Positions 36,255-46,431 of a DNA stretch of 64,000 bases are shown here, one piece after another (positions within the stretch are counted from its first letter, which is position 1; each line of letters starts with the position of its first letter). This DNA comes from Methylobacterium nonmethylotrophicum (GTDB lineage Bacteria; Pseudomonadota; Alphaproteobacteria; Rhizobiales; Beijerinckiaceae). Where the stretch lies: positions 186,001 to 250,000 of the forward strand of contig NZ_SRLB01000007.1 of the NCBI RefSeq assembly GCF_004745635.1. Direction: 5' to 3'. Under the pieces are notes generated by a model, which saw only the letters and a list, made by a program, of their open reading frames with translations, did not search any database and was not told where the DNA came from. A program made the translations under genes and the position numbers.

Positions 36255-36515
36255 TCAGGCGCAGGGCTCCGCCGGCGCCGTGAGCATCCCGGCCTCCTCC
36301 GGGGAGAACTCCCCCTCCGGCCAGTCCGACCAGACGACGTCCCGATAGATCGGCAGGCAGACGCCGATCTTCCGGTACTCGGCGATCCGGTTGCGCACCG
36401 TGCGGACCGAGACGCCGAGCATCTTGGCGGCGTGGGTGCGGTTGCCGCGGCAACGGATGAGGGTCTCGATGACGAGCTTGCGCTCGGCATCCGCGAGGGT
36501 GGTCGCTGGCGCCAT
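36255..36515 (-). CDS. Stand-alone Fis-type helix-turn-helix protein
   Basis: An 86-residue DNA-binding protein. Residues 8-42 match the C-terminal HTH of Fis/NtrC proteins (AERKLVIETLIRCRGNRTHA, then AKMLGVSVRTVRNRI), with no receiver or AAA+ domain attached. The second half (YRDVVWSDWPEGEF and an acidic tail) has no recognised fold. AGGAGG 8 bp before ATG 36515 fixes the start. It may be a nucleoid-type or flagellar-class regulator as seen with short FlbD/Fis-like proteins in this group, but the target is unknown. Confidence 0.85.
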   Translation of the reverse strand: MAPATTLADAERKLVIETLIRCRGNRTHAAKMLGVSVRTVRNRIAEYRKIGVCLPIYRDVVWSDWPEGEFSPEEAGMLTAPAEPCA

Positions 36516-37283
36516 GCTGCTGTCCTCCTGGTGACGAAGGGCCCCCGGGCGTGCTTGTTGTTGTGACCCGGAAAAGCTGCGCAATCATGGTTAATAGGCC
36601 GTTAATGACGCCATCCTGAGGCTATGGCACGGGTTTGTGCTTGCGATGCGCGACGTTGATCGGCGGCAATACGATGAATTTTTGCCAGATGAAGGAAAGT
36701 CGTCGAATGGACGAGCGGCGACCCGGCCCGATGCGGCGGGCCGGCATGGCAGACCGCCGGAATGCACCCGACGGGGCGGCCCAAGACACGGGGTGACGAC
36801 CCCCGCCGTCCACTCGCCCGGGCGGCCCGGACATCGGCGCCGGCCCCGGCGGCACGGCACGGTTCGGCAGCGCAGGACGACGCCGAGCCCGGCCCATCGC
36901 CGCTTCACCTCGCTCGGGCCGATGGCGAGACTTACGCCACGAAAAGCACCGAGGGCATTCCGGCACGCGACAATGGTCGGAGCGGTCCCCGGCTCCGCCG
37001 AAGGAAGCATCGCAGAGCGGTGCGGCACCTCTTCGAACTCAGGCGCCCTTCCCCTCTCCCCGCGGGCGGGGAGAGGGCTCCGGCGATCTCGTGGTCGACG
37101 GAGCGAGGCGATAGCCGGGGGTGAGGGGGAGGTGCCGGAAGAGTCTCCCTCCGGAAACACCCCCTCACCCTCGCCCTGCGGGCTTGCTGTGCCCCTTGGA
37201 CAGGGGCTCAGCCCTCTCCCCGCCCGCGGGGAGAGGAGAGAGGCGCGTCTTCTTGCTGGGATGTGGCCTTCGGTAAGGCTGTG
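36516..37283. other. 768-bp gene-free gap
   Basis: Between two leftward genes. Bases 36590-36710 are less G+C-rich and probably hold the promoter of the Fis-type gene. The rest has only random open frames in all phases; 37052-37236 is a composite hairpin repeat listed separately. No conserved protein could be read. Confidence 0.6.
37052..37236. repeat. Composite inverted-repeat element
   Basis: Two outer hairpins (CCTCTCCCCGCGGGCGGGGA at 37053 on, and CCTCTCCCCGCCCGCGGGGA at 37213 on) are mutually complementary and each self-complementary. An inner pair GGGTGAGGGGG (about 37119) and CCCCCTCACCC (about 37160) completes the fold. Likely a dispersed, non-coding repeat. Confidence 0.7.
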
Positions 37284-38324
37284 TCACGCCCCCGTCGGCA
37301 CCAGTCCCGGATCGATCGCCCGCGGGCTCTCGAGCCAGTGCGGCACCGGCAGGTCGCGGGCGCGCAGGAAGTCGGGGTCGAACAGCTTCGAGGCGTAGCG
37401 GGTGCCGTAGTCGCACAGGATCGTCACCACCGTGTGGCCCGGGCCGAGATGGCGGGCGAGGCGGATCGCGCCGGCGACGTTGATGCCCGACGATCCGCCG
37501 AGGCACAGGCCCTCCTCCTCCAGGAGGCCGAAGACCAGCGGCAGCGCCTCCGCATCGGGAATCGCGTAGGAGACGTCGGGGCGGAAGCCGTCGAGGTTGC
37601 CGGTGATGCGTCCCTGGCCGATGCCCTCGGTGATCGAGTTGCCCGACGCCTTGAGTTCGCCGGTGGCGTAGTAGGGATGAAGGGCAGAGCCGTCCGGATC
37701 GGCGAGCCCGATCGTCACCCGCGGGTTGCGGGCGCGCAGGGCCGCCGCGGTGCCGGCGAGCGTGCCGCCGGTGCCGGCCGCGCAGATGAAGCCGTCGACC
37801 TGGCCCCCGGTCGCCGCCCAGATCTCCGGGCCGGTCGTGGCGATGTGGGCCTCGCGGTTGGCGGTGTTGTCGAACTGGTCGGCGAAGAAGGCGCCGCCGG
37901 GCTCGGTCGCGGCGAGGCGCTCGGCCAAGCGCCGGGCCACCTTCACGTAGTTGTTCGGGTTGGCGAAGGGCACCGCCGGCACCTCGACGAGGTCGGCCCC
38001 GGCGAGGCGCAACGCCTGCTTCTTCTCCGCCGACTGGGTCTCCGGAATCACGATCACGGTGCGGTAGCCCCGCGCCGCGCCGACGAGCGCGAGCCCGATG
38101 CCGGTATTGCCCGCCGTCCCCTCGACGATGGTGCCGCCCGGCCGCAGGGTTCCGGCGCGCTCGGCGGCGTCGACCATGAACAGGGCGGCACGGTCCTTCA
38201 CCGACTGGCCCGGATTCATGAACTCGGCCTTGCCGAGGATGGTGCAGCCGGTCTCCTCGGAGGCACGCTTCAGCCGGATCAGCGGCGTGCCGCCGATCGC
38301 GGCGAGGATGTCGGGGCGGATCAT
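37284..38324 (-). CDS. Cysteine synthase family protein (O-acetylserine sulfhydrylase-like)
   Basis: PLP enzyme of the cysteine synthase/cystathionine beta-synthase family, 346 residues, making cysteine from O-acetylserine and sulfide, or a related beta-replacement. PLP lysine in 'NPGQSVKDRAA' (about residues 37-47), phosphate loop 'TAGNTGIGLA', and 'GTGGTLAGTAAAL' for cofactor phosphate binding. The usual TSGNTG is TAGNTG here and the chain is about 30 residues longer than CysK, as in the 'cysteine synthase A-like' group of Rhizobiales; exact substrate is therefore open. ATG 38324 begins the family core; the long in-frame extension to 38525 is not part of it. Divergent from the indolepyruvate oxidoreductase gene. 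Confidence 0.88.
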   Translation of the reverse strand: MIRPDILAAIGGTPLIRLKRASEETGCTILGKAEFMNPGQSVKDRAALFMVDAAERAGTLRPGGTIVEGTAGNTGIGLALVGAARGYRTVIVIPETQSAEKKQALRLAGADLVEVPAVPFANPNNYVKVARRLAERLAATEPGGAFFADQFDNTANREAHIATTGPEIWAATGGQVDGFICAAGTGGTLAGTAAALRARNPRVTIGLADPDGSALHPYYATGELKASGNSITEGIGQGRITGNLDGFRPDVSYAIPDAEALPLVFGLLEEEGLCLGGSSGINVAGAIRLARHLGPGHTVVTILCDYGTRYASKLFDPDFLRARDLPVPHWLESPRAIDPGLVPTGA

Positions 38325-38548
38325 CGCGATGGCATCCGGAGCGGGCGCAGGTGCCCGCGGGGGAAGCGGTGATGCCGCGAAACCGGGCAGGCGGCAAGGC
38401 TCGCGCCGGGCAAGGCCCGCGCGCGGCTGGAAGGCCTCCCGGCCGCGTTGACGGCCGATCCCGAAAATGTCAGCATTCCTGACATATCGGCGTGGTCCCG
38501 AGAGGCCGGCGGAACCGGCCCCCACCGCGCGCGCAGGAGGAACACGCG

Positions 38549-41500
38549 ATGGGCTCGTCCGCGACCACCCCGTCCCTTCGGTCGGTCAGCCTCGACGACA
38601 AGTACGATCTCTCCCGCGACCAGGTCTTCGTCACCGGCACCCAGGCGGTGATCCGGATGCTGCTGATGCAGCAGGCCCGCGACCGGGCGGCCGGGCTCAA
38701 CACGGCGGGCTTCGTCTCCGGCTATCGCGGCTCGCCGCTCGGCGGGCTCGACCAGAACCTGGTGCGGGCGAAGACGGTCCTCGACCAGGCCGGCATCGTC
38801 TTCCAGCCCGGGCTCAACGAGGAGCTGGCCGCCACCGCCATCTGGGGCTCGCAGCAGGCCGAGATGCGCGGCGAGGGCCGCTACGACGGCGTGTTCGGCC
38901 TCTGGTACGGCAAGGGGCCGGGCGTCGACCGCTCCGGCGACGTGTTTCGCCACGCCAACATGGCCGGCACCTCGCGCCACGGCGGCGTGCTGGCGCTGAT
39001 GGGCGACGACCACACGGCGGAATCCTCCACCGTCGCGCACCAGTCGGAGTTCCACTTCGTCGACGTGATGAGCCCCATCCTGAACCCGGCCGGGGTGCAG
39101 GAGATCCTCGATTACGGGCTCTACGGCTACGCGATGAGCCGCTATTGCGGCACCTGGATCGCCTTCAAGTGCGTGAAGGAGAACATCGAATCGACCGCGA
39201 GCGTCGATGCCCGCCTCGACCGGGTGAAGATTCAGCTCCCCGACGACTTCCTGATGCCGCCGGGCGGGCTCAACATCCGCACGCCGGACGGCATCCTGGA
39301 GCAGGAGGCCCGCCTCCAGGACTTCAAGCGCGACGCGATGCTGGCCTTCGTGCGGGCCAACAACCTCAACCGCATCGTGCTCTCGGGCGGGCGCCAGCCG
39401 AAGGTCGGCATCATCACGGTCGGCAAGTCCTACCTCGACGTGCGCCAGGCGATGGACGACCTCGGCCTCGACGAGGTCAAGGCCAACGACATGGGGCTGC
39501 GCCTCTACAAGGTCGCCTGCCCGTGGCCGCTGTCGCGGCGCGAGCTCGCCGCCTTCGCGGAGGGCCTCGACCTCGTCATGGTGGTGGAGGAGAAGCGCTC
39601 GCTGATCGAGGTGCAGCTGCGCGAGGAGCTGTACGGGACGGCGAACCAGCCGGTCTGCATCGGCAAGCGCGACGAGGCCGGGAACTGGCTCTTCCCCGTC
39701 AAGGGCGCGCTCGACCCCAACGACATCGCCGTGGCGCTCGGTGAGCGGCTGCTGCGCTACCACCGCAACGACGATCTCGCGGGCCGCGTCGCGCGCCTCA
39801 AGGGAGCGCAGGAGCGGCTGGCGCAGACGGCCGACATCGCGACCCGGACGCCGCATTTCTGCGCCGGGTGCCCGCACAACACCTCCACCAAGGTGCCGGA
39901 GGGCATGCGGGCCTATGCGGGGATCGGCTGCCACTACATGGCGCAGTGGATGGACCGCGGCACCGACGGCTTCACCCAGATGGGCGGCGAGGGCGCGAAC
40001 TGGATCGGCGAGAACGCCTTCTCCAAGCGCGGCCACGTCTTCCAGAACCTCGGCGACGGCACCTACAACCACTCGGGCTCGCTGGCGCTGCGCTGGGCCG
40101 TCGATACCGGCACCACCATCACCTACAAGATCCTGTTCAACGACGCGGTGGCGATGACCGGCGGCCAACCGCACGAGGGCGCCCTCACCGTCGACCGCAT
40201 CGCCGCCCAGGTGCGGGCGGAGGGCGTGGACCGCATCGCCCTCGTCACCGACGAGCCGGACAAGTACCCGACGACCACCCGCTGGCCGGACGGTCTCACG
40301 ATCCATCACCGCGACGAATTGGACGCGGTGCAGCGGGAGCTCGCCACCGTGCCGGGCGTCTCGGTGATGATCTACGACCAGACCTGCGCCTCCGAGAAGC
40401 GGCGCCGGCGCAAGCGCAACGCCTTCCCCGATCCCGACAAGCGGGTGATCATCAACGAACTGGTCTGCGAGGGCTGCGGCGACTGCTCGGTGCAGTCGAA
40501 CTGCGTCGCGGTGCAGCCGGTCGAGACCGAGTTCGGCCGCAAGCGCCGCATCGACCAGTCGGGCTGCAACAAGGATTTTTCCTGCGTCAAGGGCTTCTGC
40601 CCGTCCTTCGTGACGGTGCACGGCGCCAAGCCCCGCAGCAAGCCTGCCGGCCTCCCGGTGTCGACCGACGTGGCGCCGGATGCCGGCCTGCCCGAGCCGA
40701 CGATCCCGGAGATCGCCGGCACCTACAACCTGATCGTCACCGGCGTCGGCGGCACCGGCGTGGTGACGATCGGGGCGATCCTCGGCATGGCGGCCCATCT
40801 CGAGGGCAAGGGCCTCGGGATGATCGACATGGCGGGCCTCGCCCAGAAGGGCGGCGCGGTGTTCAGCCACGTGCGGCTCGCCAATAGCCAGGAGGACATC
40901 CACGCCATCCGGGTCGGGGCGGGTGCCGCCGACCTCGTGCTCGGCTGCGACCTCGTGGTGAGCGGCAACCGCAAGGTGCTGTCCGCGGTCGCCAAGGGCC
41001 GCACCCACCTCGTCGTCAACACGGCCGAGGTGATGCCGGGCGAGTTCACCCGCCGGCCCGACTTTTCCCTGCCGGCCGAGCGGATCAAGCGGGCGATCCG
41101 GGAGGCCGCCGGCGCCGAGAACGCCGACTTCACTGACGCCACGAGCCTCGCGGTCTCGGTGCTCGGCAATGCGCTCGCCGCCAACATGTTCATGCTGGGC
41201 TATGCCTGGCAGCGCGGGCGGGTGCCGCTGTCGCGGGCCGCGCTCCTGCGGGCGATCGAGCTCAACCGCGAGGCGGTGGCGATGAACCTCGCGGCCTTCG
41301 CCTGGGGCCGGCGCGCCGCCGCCGCCCCCGACACGATGCGGGCGGTCGAGGCCCCGGCCCCGGACCTGGCGCCGGACCTCGACGCGGTGATCGCCAAGCG
41401 CGTCGCCTTCCTGACCGCCTACCAGGACGCGGCCTACGCCGAGCGTTACGCCAAGGCGGTGGCGGTTGTGCGGGCGCGGGAGGCGGCGGTTTTGCCCGGC

Positions 41501-42040
41501 CAGACGGCGCTGACGGACGCCGCCGCCCGCTCGCTCTTCCGGCTCATGGCCTACAAGGACGAGTACGAGGTCGCCCGGCTCTACACCGACGGCAGCTTCC
41601 AGGCCCAGGTCGCCCGTACCTTCGAGGGCGAAGCCTTGCGCTACGAGTTCCACCTCGCGCCGCCGCTCCTCGCCCGCCGCGACCCCGCCACCGGCCGGCC
41701 GCGCAAGATGACCTTCGGGCCGTGGATGATGACGGCCTTCGGCTACCTCGCCCGGATGAAGCGCCTGCGCGGCACGGCCTTCGATCCGTTCGGCTACACG
41801 CAGGAGCGGCGCGAGGAGCGGCGCCTCGTGCGGGATTGCGAGGCGCTGCTCGCCGAGATCGCCCGCGACCTCACGCCGATGAACCACGCCGCGGCGGTCG
41901 ACCTCGCCGGCCTGCCCCAGCGCATCCGCGGCTACGGCCCGGTCAAGGCGAAGAACCTGGCGGCGGTGAAGGCCGAGGAAGCGGCCTTGCTCGCCCGCTT
42001 CCGCAGCCCGGAGACCGCGATGGCGACGGCGGCGGAATAG
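38549..42040 (+). CDS. Indolepyruvate ferredoxin oxidoreductase, fused alpha-beta
   Basis: Cytoplasmic enzyme that oxidatively decarboxylates arylpyruvates (indole-, phenyl-pyruvate) to acyl-CoA, passing electrons to ferredoxin, 1163 residues. N-terminal pyrimidine-binding/TPP part with 'GYRGSPLGGLD', then the TPP motif region 'GIGCHYMAQWM' to 'NLGDGTYNHSGSLA', then a cysteine-rich ferredoxin-like segment (CEGCGDCSVQSNC and later CNKDFSCVKGFC, about 640-690), and the C-terminal gamma-type IorB domain starting 'TGVGGTGVVTIGAIL'. Subunits separate in archaea are fused here, as is normal in alphaproteobacteria. AGGAGG 9 bp before ATG 38549. Amino-acid catabolism is the likely role. Confidence 0.95.
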   Translation: MGSSATTPSLRSVSLDDKYDLSRDQVFVTGTQAVIRMLLMQQARDRAAGLNTAGFVSGYRGSPLGGLDQNLVRAKTVLDQAGIVFQPGLNEELAATAIWGSQQAEMRGEGRYDGVFGLWYGKGPGVDRSGDVFRHANMAGTSRHGGVLALMGDDHTAESSTVAHQSEFHFVDVMSPILNPAGVQEILDYGLYGYAMSRYCGTWIAFKCVKENIESTASVDARLDRVKIQLPDDFLMPPGGLNIRTPDGILEQEARLQDFKRDAMLAFVRANNLNRIVLSGGRQPKVGIITVGKSYLDVRQAMDDLGLDEVKANDMGLRLYKVACPWPLSRRELAAFAEGLDLVMVVEEKRSLIEVQLREELYGTANQPVCIGKRDEAGNWLFPVKGALDPNDIAVALGERLLRYHRNDDLAGRVARLKGAQERLAQTADIATRTPHFCAGCPHNTSTKVPEGMRAYAGIGCHYMAQWMDRGTDGFTQMGGEGANWIGENAFSKRGHVFQNLGDGTYNHSGSLALRWAVDTGTTITYKILFNDAVAMTGGQPHEGALTVDRIAAQVRAEGVDRIALVTDEPDKYPTTTRWPDGLTIHHRDELDAVQRELATVPGVSVMIYDQTCASEKRRRRKRNAFPDPDKRVIINELVCEGCGDCSVQSNCVAVQPVETEFGRKRRIDQSGCNKDFSCVKGFCPSFVTVHGAKPRSKPAGLPVSTDVAPDAGLPEPTIPEIAGTYNLIVTGVGGTGVVTIGAILGMAAHLEGKGLGMIDMAGLAQKGGAVFSHVRLANSQEDIHAIRVGAGAADLVLGCDLVVSGNRKVLSAVAKGRTHLVVNTAEVMPGEFTRRPDFSLPAERIKRAIREAAGAENADFTDATSLAVSVLGNALAANMFMLGYAWQRGRVPLSRAALLRAIELNREAVAMNLAAFAWGRRAAAAPDTMRAVEAPAPDLAPDLDAVIAKRVAFLTAYQDAAYAERYAKAVAVVRAREAAVLPGQTALTDAAARSLFRLMAYKDEYEVARLYTDGSFQAQVARTFEGEALRYEFHLAPPLLARRDPATGRPRKMTFGPWMMTAFGYLARMKRLRGTAFDPFGYTQERREERRLVRDCEALLAEIARDLTPMNHAAAVDLAGLPQRIRGYGPVKAKNLAAVKAEEAALLARFRSPETAMATAAE

Positions 42041-42050
42041 GCTCCGTCTC

Positions 42051-42238
42051 CCCTCTCCCGTGTGGGAGAGTGGCCGGGGGATCGAAGATCCCGCACGGGC
42101 CTGCGGCCCGCGTGAGGGTGGCTCGGCTTCAGGATTGAACTCTGAACGCTGAGCTGCGCAGCACGACAGTTCGAGCTTTACTGCGGAACCGTCTCCACCC
42201 TCACGCGGGATCTTCGATCCCCTACTCCTCTCCCACAC
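42051..42238. repeat. Composite inverted-repeat element
   Basis: Left part holds GTGGGAGAGTGG, GGGGATCGAAGATCCCGC and GCGTGAGGGTGG (42062-42121); the right part holds their complements CCACCCTCACGC, GGGATCTTCGATCCCC and CTCTCCCACA (about 42195-42238). A 70-bp unique centre separates them. It fills most of the 396-bp gap 42041-42436; no gene was seen there. Confidence 0.75.
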
Positions 42239-42436
42239 CTTGCAGCGATACCGGGCAAGCCCGGCATCGCCTGGAGAGGGGATCCCGCGCTTGATCTCGC
42301 AGAGATTTTCGCTGGCGCAGCCCTGCCAACTGCGGGATTTGTAGGAGCGATTTCTCGGCGCTCGATCATCTGCCGGATCGGGAATTGCGGGTCGACATCC
42401 TCGCATCCATCGCGAGGACGCCGCCCGAGGTAGCCG

Positions 42437-43363
42437 TCAGACCCGCGCCCGCGGATCGTGCCGGGCCAGCCGCTCGAGCAGGAAATCCACCTCCGCCCGC
42501 GCCGTCGCCGAGAGGCCGGCCCCGGGCTTGCGCTGGGCGTCCGAGGCCAGGATGCCGCGACGCATCAGGACGTATTTGCGCACGGCGAGCCCGATGCCGA
42601 GCTGCTGCTCGTAGCGCAGGAGCGGCAGGTGGGCGTCGAAGATGTCGTGCGCCCGCTCGCGCTCGCCGCTGCCTGAGAGCCGCACCACGTCGATCAGCAT
42701 TTCCGGGAAGGCGTAGCCGGTATTGGCGCCGTCGGCCCCGCGCTCGCACTCGAAGTCGAGGAAGAGGCCGCCGTTGCCGCACAGGATCGAGATCGGCCGC
42801 AGCGAGCCGTCGCGCTGGAAGCCGCGCAGCGTCGAGATCTTCTCCAGGCCCGGCCAGTCCTCGTGCTTGAGCATGACGCAGTTCGGGTTGTCGGTGACGA
42901 TGCGCCGGATCACGCCGGGCGTCATCACCACGCTCAAGGTCAGCGGATAGTCCTGGATCACGAACGGCACGTCGCGCCCGATCACCTCTGCGGCCTGAGC
43001 GTAATAGCCGACGATCTGGTCGTCGGTGCGCAGGGACGGCGGCGGGGCGATCATCACGGCGGCCGCGCCCGCATCCATCACCGCGCGGGTCAGCGAGGCC
43101 ATGGCGGCGAAGCCCGGGGCCGAGACGCCGATGATGACGGGTAGCTTGGTGCGCCGGATCACCCGCGCGGCCACCGCCACGGCTTCCGCGCCGTCGAGCT
43201 TGGGCGCCTCGCCCATGATGCCGAGCACGGTGAGGCCGGTCGAGCCGATCTCGCCGTAGAAATCGGTCATCCGGTCGATCGAGGCCTCGTCGATGCGGCC
43301 GTCCGGGTGGAACGGGGTCGGGGCGATGGGGAAGACGCCCTTCGCGTCGGGGGTGAGCCGCAT
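42437..43363 (-). CDS. Dihydrodipicolinate synthase family aldolase
   Basis: Class I, Schiff-base aldolase of the DapA/NanA/KdgA superfamily, 308 residues, TIM barrel, cytoplasmic. The pyruvate-binding 'GIMGEAPKLDGAE' replaces the GTTGE of true DapA (G-I-M-G-E here), the catalytic Tyr is in 'FVIQDYPLT' and the Schiff-base Lys in 'NCVMLKHEDWPG'. The GIMGEA variant and the missing DapA signature argue against lysine synthesis and for a catabolic aldolase or hydratase of unknown substrate. GAGAGGAAACG precedes ATG 43363. It diverges from the aminotransferase at 43568 across 204 bp. Confidence 0.9.
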   Translation of the reverse strand: MRLTPDAKGVFPIAPTPFHPDGRIDEASIDRMTDFYGEIGSTGLTVLGIMGEAPKLDGAEAVAVAARVIRRTKLPVIIGVSAPGFAAMASLTRAVMDAGAAAVMIAPPPSLRTDDQIVGYYAQAAEVIGRDVPFVIQDYPLTLSVVMTPGVIRRIVTDNPNCVMLKHEDWPGLEKISTLRGFQRDGSLRPISILCGNGGLFLDFECERGADGANTGYAFPEMLIDVVRLSGSGERERAHDIFDAHLPLLRYEQQLGIGLAVRKYVLMRRGILASDAQRKPGAGLSATARAEVDFLLERLARHDPRARV

Positions 43364-43567
43364 GTCGTTTCCTCTCGTGTTCGCCGGACGATAGGTCGCG
43401 CGCGGCCGCCCGCGCAACTGCCGCGAGCGCGGGCGCCCTGCACGAATCATGCAGGGCGGCACGGCCGGAATCGCGCTTGCGGCCGGGCTATGGCAGGTGC
43501 TTCAAGACCTTTTGTTCGTGCACGGCCGCGCCAGAAGGGCCCGGCGCCCCACGCGAGGAAGACCCGC

Positions 43568-44419
43568 ATGTCCCGCATCGTCTACGTCAACGGCCGCTTC
43601 GTGCCCTTCGAGGAGGCGACGATCCCGATCATGGACCGCGGGTTCCTGTTCGCCGACGGCATCTACGAGGTGAGCGCGGTGCTGAACGGGCGCCTCGTCG
43701 ACAACGAGGCCCACCTCGCCCGGCTCGATCGCTCCCTGTCGGAGATCGGCATCCGCAACCCCCACACCCTCGCGGAATGGGTGAGGCTCGAGGAGGAACT
43801 GGTCTCCCGCAACGACCTGCAGGAAGGCCTCGTCTACATGGAGGTGACCCGCGGCGTCGCCGAGCGCGACTTCGCCTTCCCGCCGGAGGGCACGCCGCCG
43901 ACCGTGGTGATGTTCACGCAGGCCAAGAACGTCTCGTCGAACCCGCTCGCCGAGCGCGGCGCCAAGGTCATCACCGTCGAGGACCTGCGCTGGAAGCGCC
44001 GGGACATCAAGTCGGTGGCGCTGCTGGCGCAGGTGCTGGCCAAGCAGCAGGCGGCGGCCGCCGGCGTCGCGGAAGCGTGGATGCACGAGGACGGCTTCGT
44101 CACCGAGGGCGGCTCCTCGACCGCCTTCATCATCACGGATGACGGCCGCGTCGTCACCCGCCCGCTCTCGACGGCGCTCCTGCCCGGCATCACCCGCCGG
44201 GCGGTGATGAGGCTCGCCGAGGAGAACGGCCTGACGGTGGAGGAGCGCGCCTTCACGGTCGAGGAGGCGCTCAACGCCGCCGAGGCATTCTTCACCTCGG
44301 CCTCCGCCTTCGTGATGCCGGTGATCGAGATCGACGGCACCCGCGTCGGCGGCGGCCAGCCCGGCCCCCTGACCCGGCGCCTGCGCGGGTTCTATCTCGA
44401 GATGGCGGCGGCCGGCTGA
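43568..44419 (+). CDS. D-amino acid aminotransferase-like PLP enzyme
   Basis: Fold-type IV PLP transaminase, 283 residues, cytoplasmic. It opens 'IVYVNGRFVPFEEATIPIMD' then 'RGFLFADGIYEV' as D-alanine aminotransferases do. The PLP lysine lies in 'RRDIKSVALLAQVLAKQQA' and the closing loop is 'VTEGGSSTAFII'. These details favour D-amino acid over branched-chain transaminase, but 4-amino-4-deoxychorismate lyase relatives look similar. CGAGGAAGA precedes the ATG. Next to a DapA-family aldolase on the other strand; the pair may act on a common small metabolite (inference). Confidence 0.9.
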   Translation: MSRIVYVNGRFVPFEEATIPIMDRGFLFADGIYEVSAVLNGRLVDNEAHLARLDRSLSEIGIRNPHTLAEWVRLEEELVSRNDLQEGLVYMEVTRGVAERDFAFPPEGTPPTVVMFTQAKNVSSNPLAERGAKVITVEDLRWKRRDIKSVALLAQVLAKQQAAAAGVAEAWMHEDGFVTEGGSSTAFIITDDGRVVTRPLSTALLPGITRRAVMRLAEENGLTVEERAFTVEEALNAAEAFFTSASAFVMPVIEIDGTRVGGGQPGPLTRRLRGFYLEMAAAG

Positions 44420-44441
44420 GCGGCTAAAGCCAAGCGGGGCC

Positions 44442-44466
44442 GGAACTGTCGCGGGCCGGCCCGGTT
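44442..44466 (+). promoter_or_regulatory. EcfG-like promoter candidate
   Basis: GGAAC 44442-44446, spacer of 16, GGTT 44463-44466 (one mismatch). About 35 bp before the ATG at 44501, same geometry as the site at 24287. Confidence 0.4.
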
Positions 44467-44500
44467 TCCCTCAGGAGACCCCATCCTTGGGAGAAACCGA

Positions 44501-44860
44501 ATGTCCAAGCTGATGCGCGGCGGACTCGCGGCGCTGGCGATCGTGGCCGGTACCGCGGCCCTCGCCCAGTCGCCCGACGTGCCCCTGAAGGGGCGCGACC
44601 GCGATCCGAACCTGCCGCCCCTGAACCAGACCATTCCCGAGAAGGTCCGGCCCGGCGACGCGACCTCGAACGCCGACAAGTCCGACACCACCGGCTCCAC
44701 CTTGAGCGACCGGCTCCAGCAATCGGACGGCGTGATCAAGCCGCCGGCAACCGGCGCGCCGGACATGGCGGTCAGGCCGCCGGAGCCGACCCCGAACTCG
44801 ACCCCGGTGATCAAGCCGGGCGAGCTGCCGGGCCAGGGCCCGAACACGCAGGCCAAGTAA
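44501..44860 (+). CDS. Secreted Pro/Asp-rich small protein, unknown
   Basis: A 119-residue exported protein: signal peptide at about residues 1-22 ([20 protein letters not shown]), then a fully hydrophilic, disorder-like chain rich in Pro, Asp, Thr and Gln ('[20 protein letters not shown]', '[16 protein letters not shown]'). No cysteines and no recognised domain. TGGGAGAAACCGA precedes the ATG. An EcfG-like promoter is a candidate for its expression. Confidence 0.75.
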   Translation: MSKLMRGGLAALAIVAGTAALAQSPDVPLKGRDRDPNLPPLNQTIPEKVRPGDATSNADKSDTTGSTLSDRLQQSDGVIKPPATGAPDMAVRPPEPTPNSTPVIKPGELPGQGPNTQAK

Positions 44861-44993
44861 GCCGCAGGCCCCAGGTCGGGCGCAGGCCTCCAAGTCAGGC
44901 GCCCGTTGCGCGCACGGCGCATCCTCCCTCGCTTGATTTCCCGGGCCGGATCGCCGAAGAGCGCATACGCGTGACACCATCGCTGAGCCGATC

Positions 44994-45024
44994 AGCCCCG
45001 CGCCTTCGTGCGCCGGGGCTTTTC
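44994..45024 (+). terminator. Rho-independent-like terminator before purA
   Basis: Arms AGCCCCGCGC (44994-45003) and GCGCCGGGGCT (45010-45020, one bulge) followed by TTTTC. It separates the secreted-protein gene from purA; being only 31 bp before purA it could also act as an attenuator. Confidence 0.6.
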
Positions 45025-45054
45025 GTGCGGCGGGCAGGGACGGGTAATAGTGAT

Positions 45055-46347
<1,293 letters not shown>

Positions 46348-46431
46348 GCGGAAATCCGGCGCGCTCCCGGGGATGACCGAGCGGGCGAAGCTTGACGCCC
46401 GCCGCCCGGCACGACAAGGCATGCGGCGACC

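Noticed and set aside
36636..36656. Possible sigma-54 promoter (TGGCACGGGTTTGTGC)
   Set aside because: The GG to GC spacing is one base too long for strict sigma-54 geometry, and it points away from the Fis-type gene.
38321..42406. 1361-codon open frame antisense to the indolepyruvate oxidoreductase gene
   Set aside because: The plus strand encodes a full canonical enzyme; the antisense product is His/Arg/Gly/Ala-rich with no domain.
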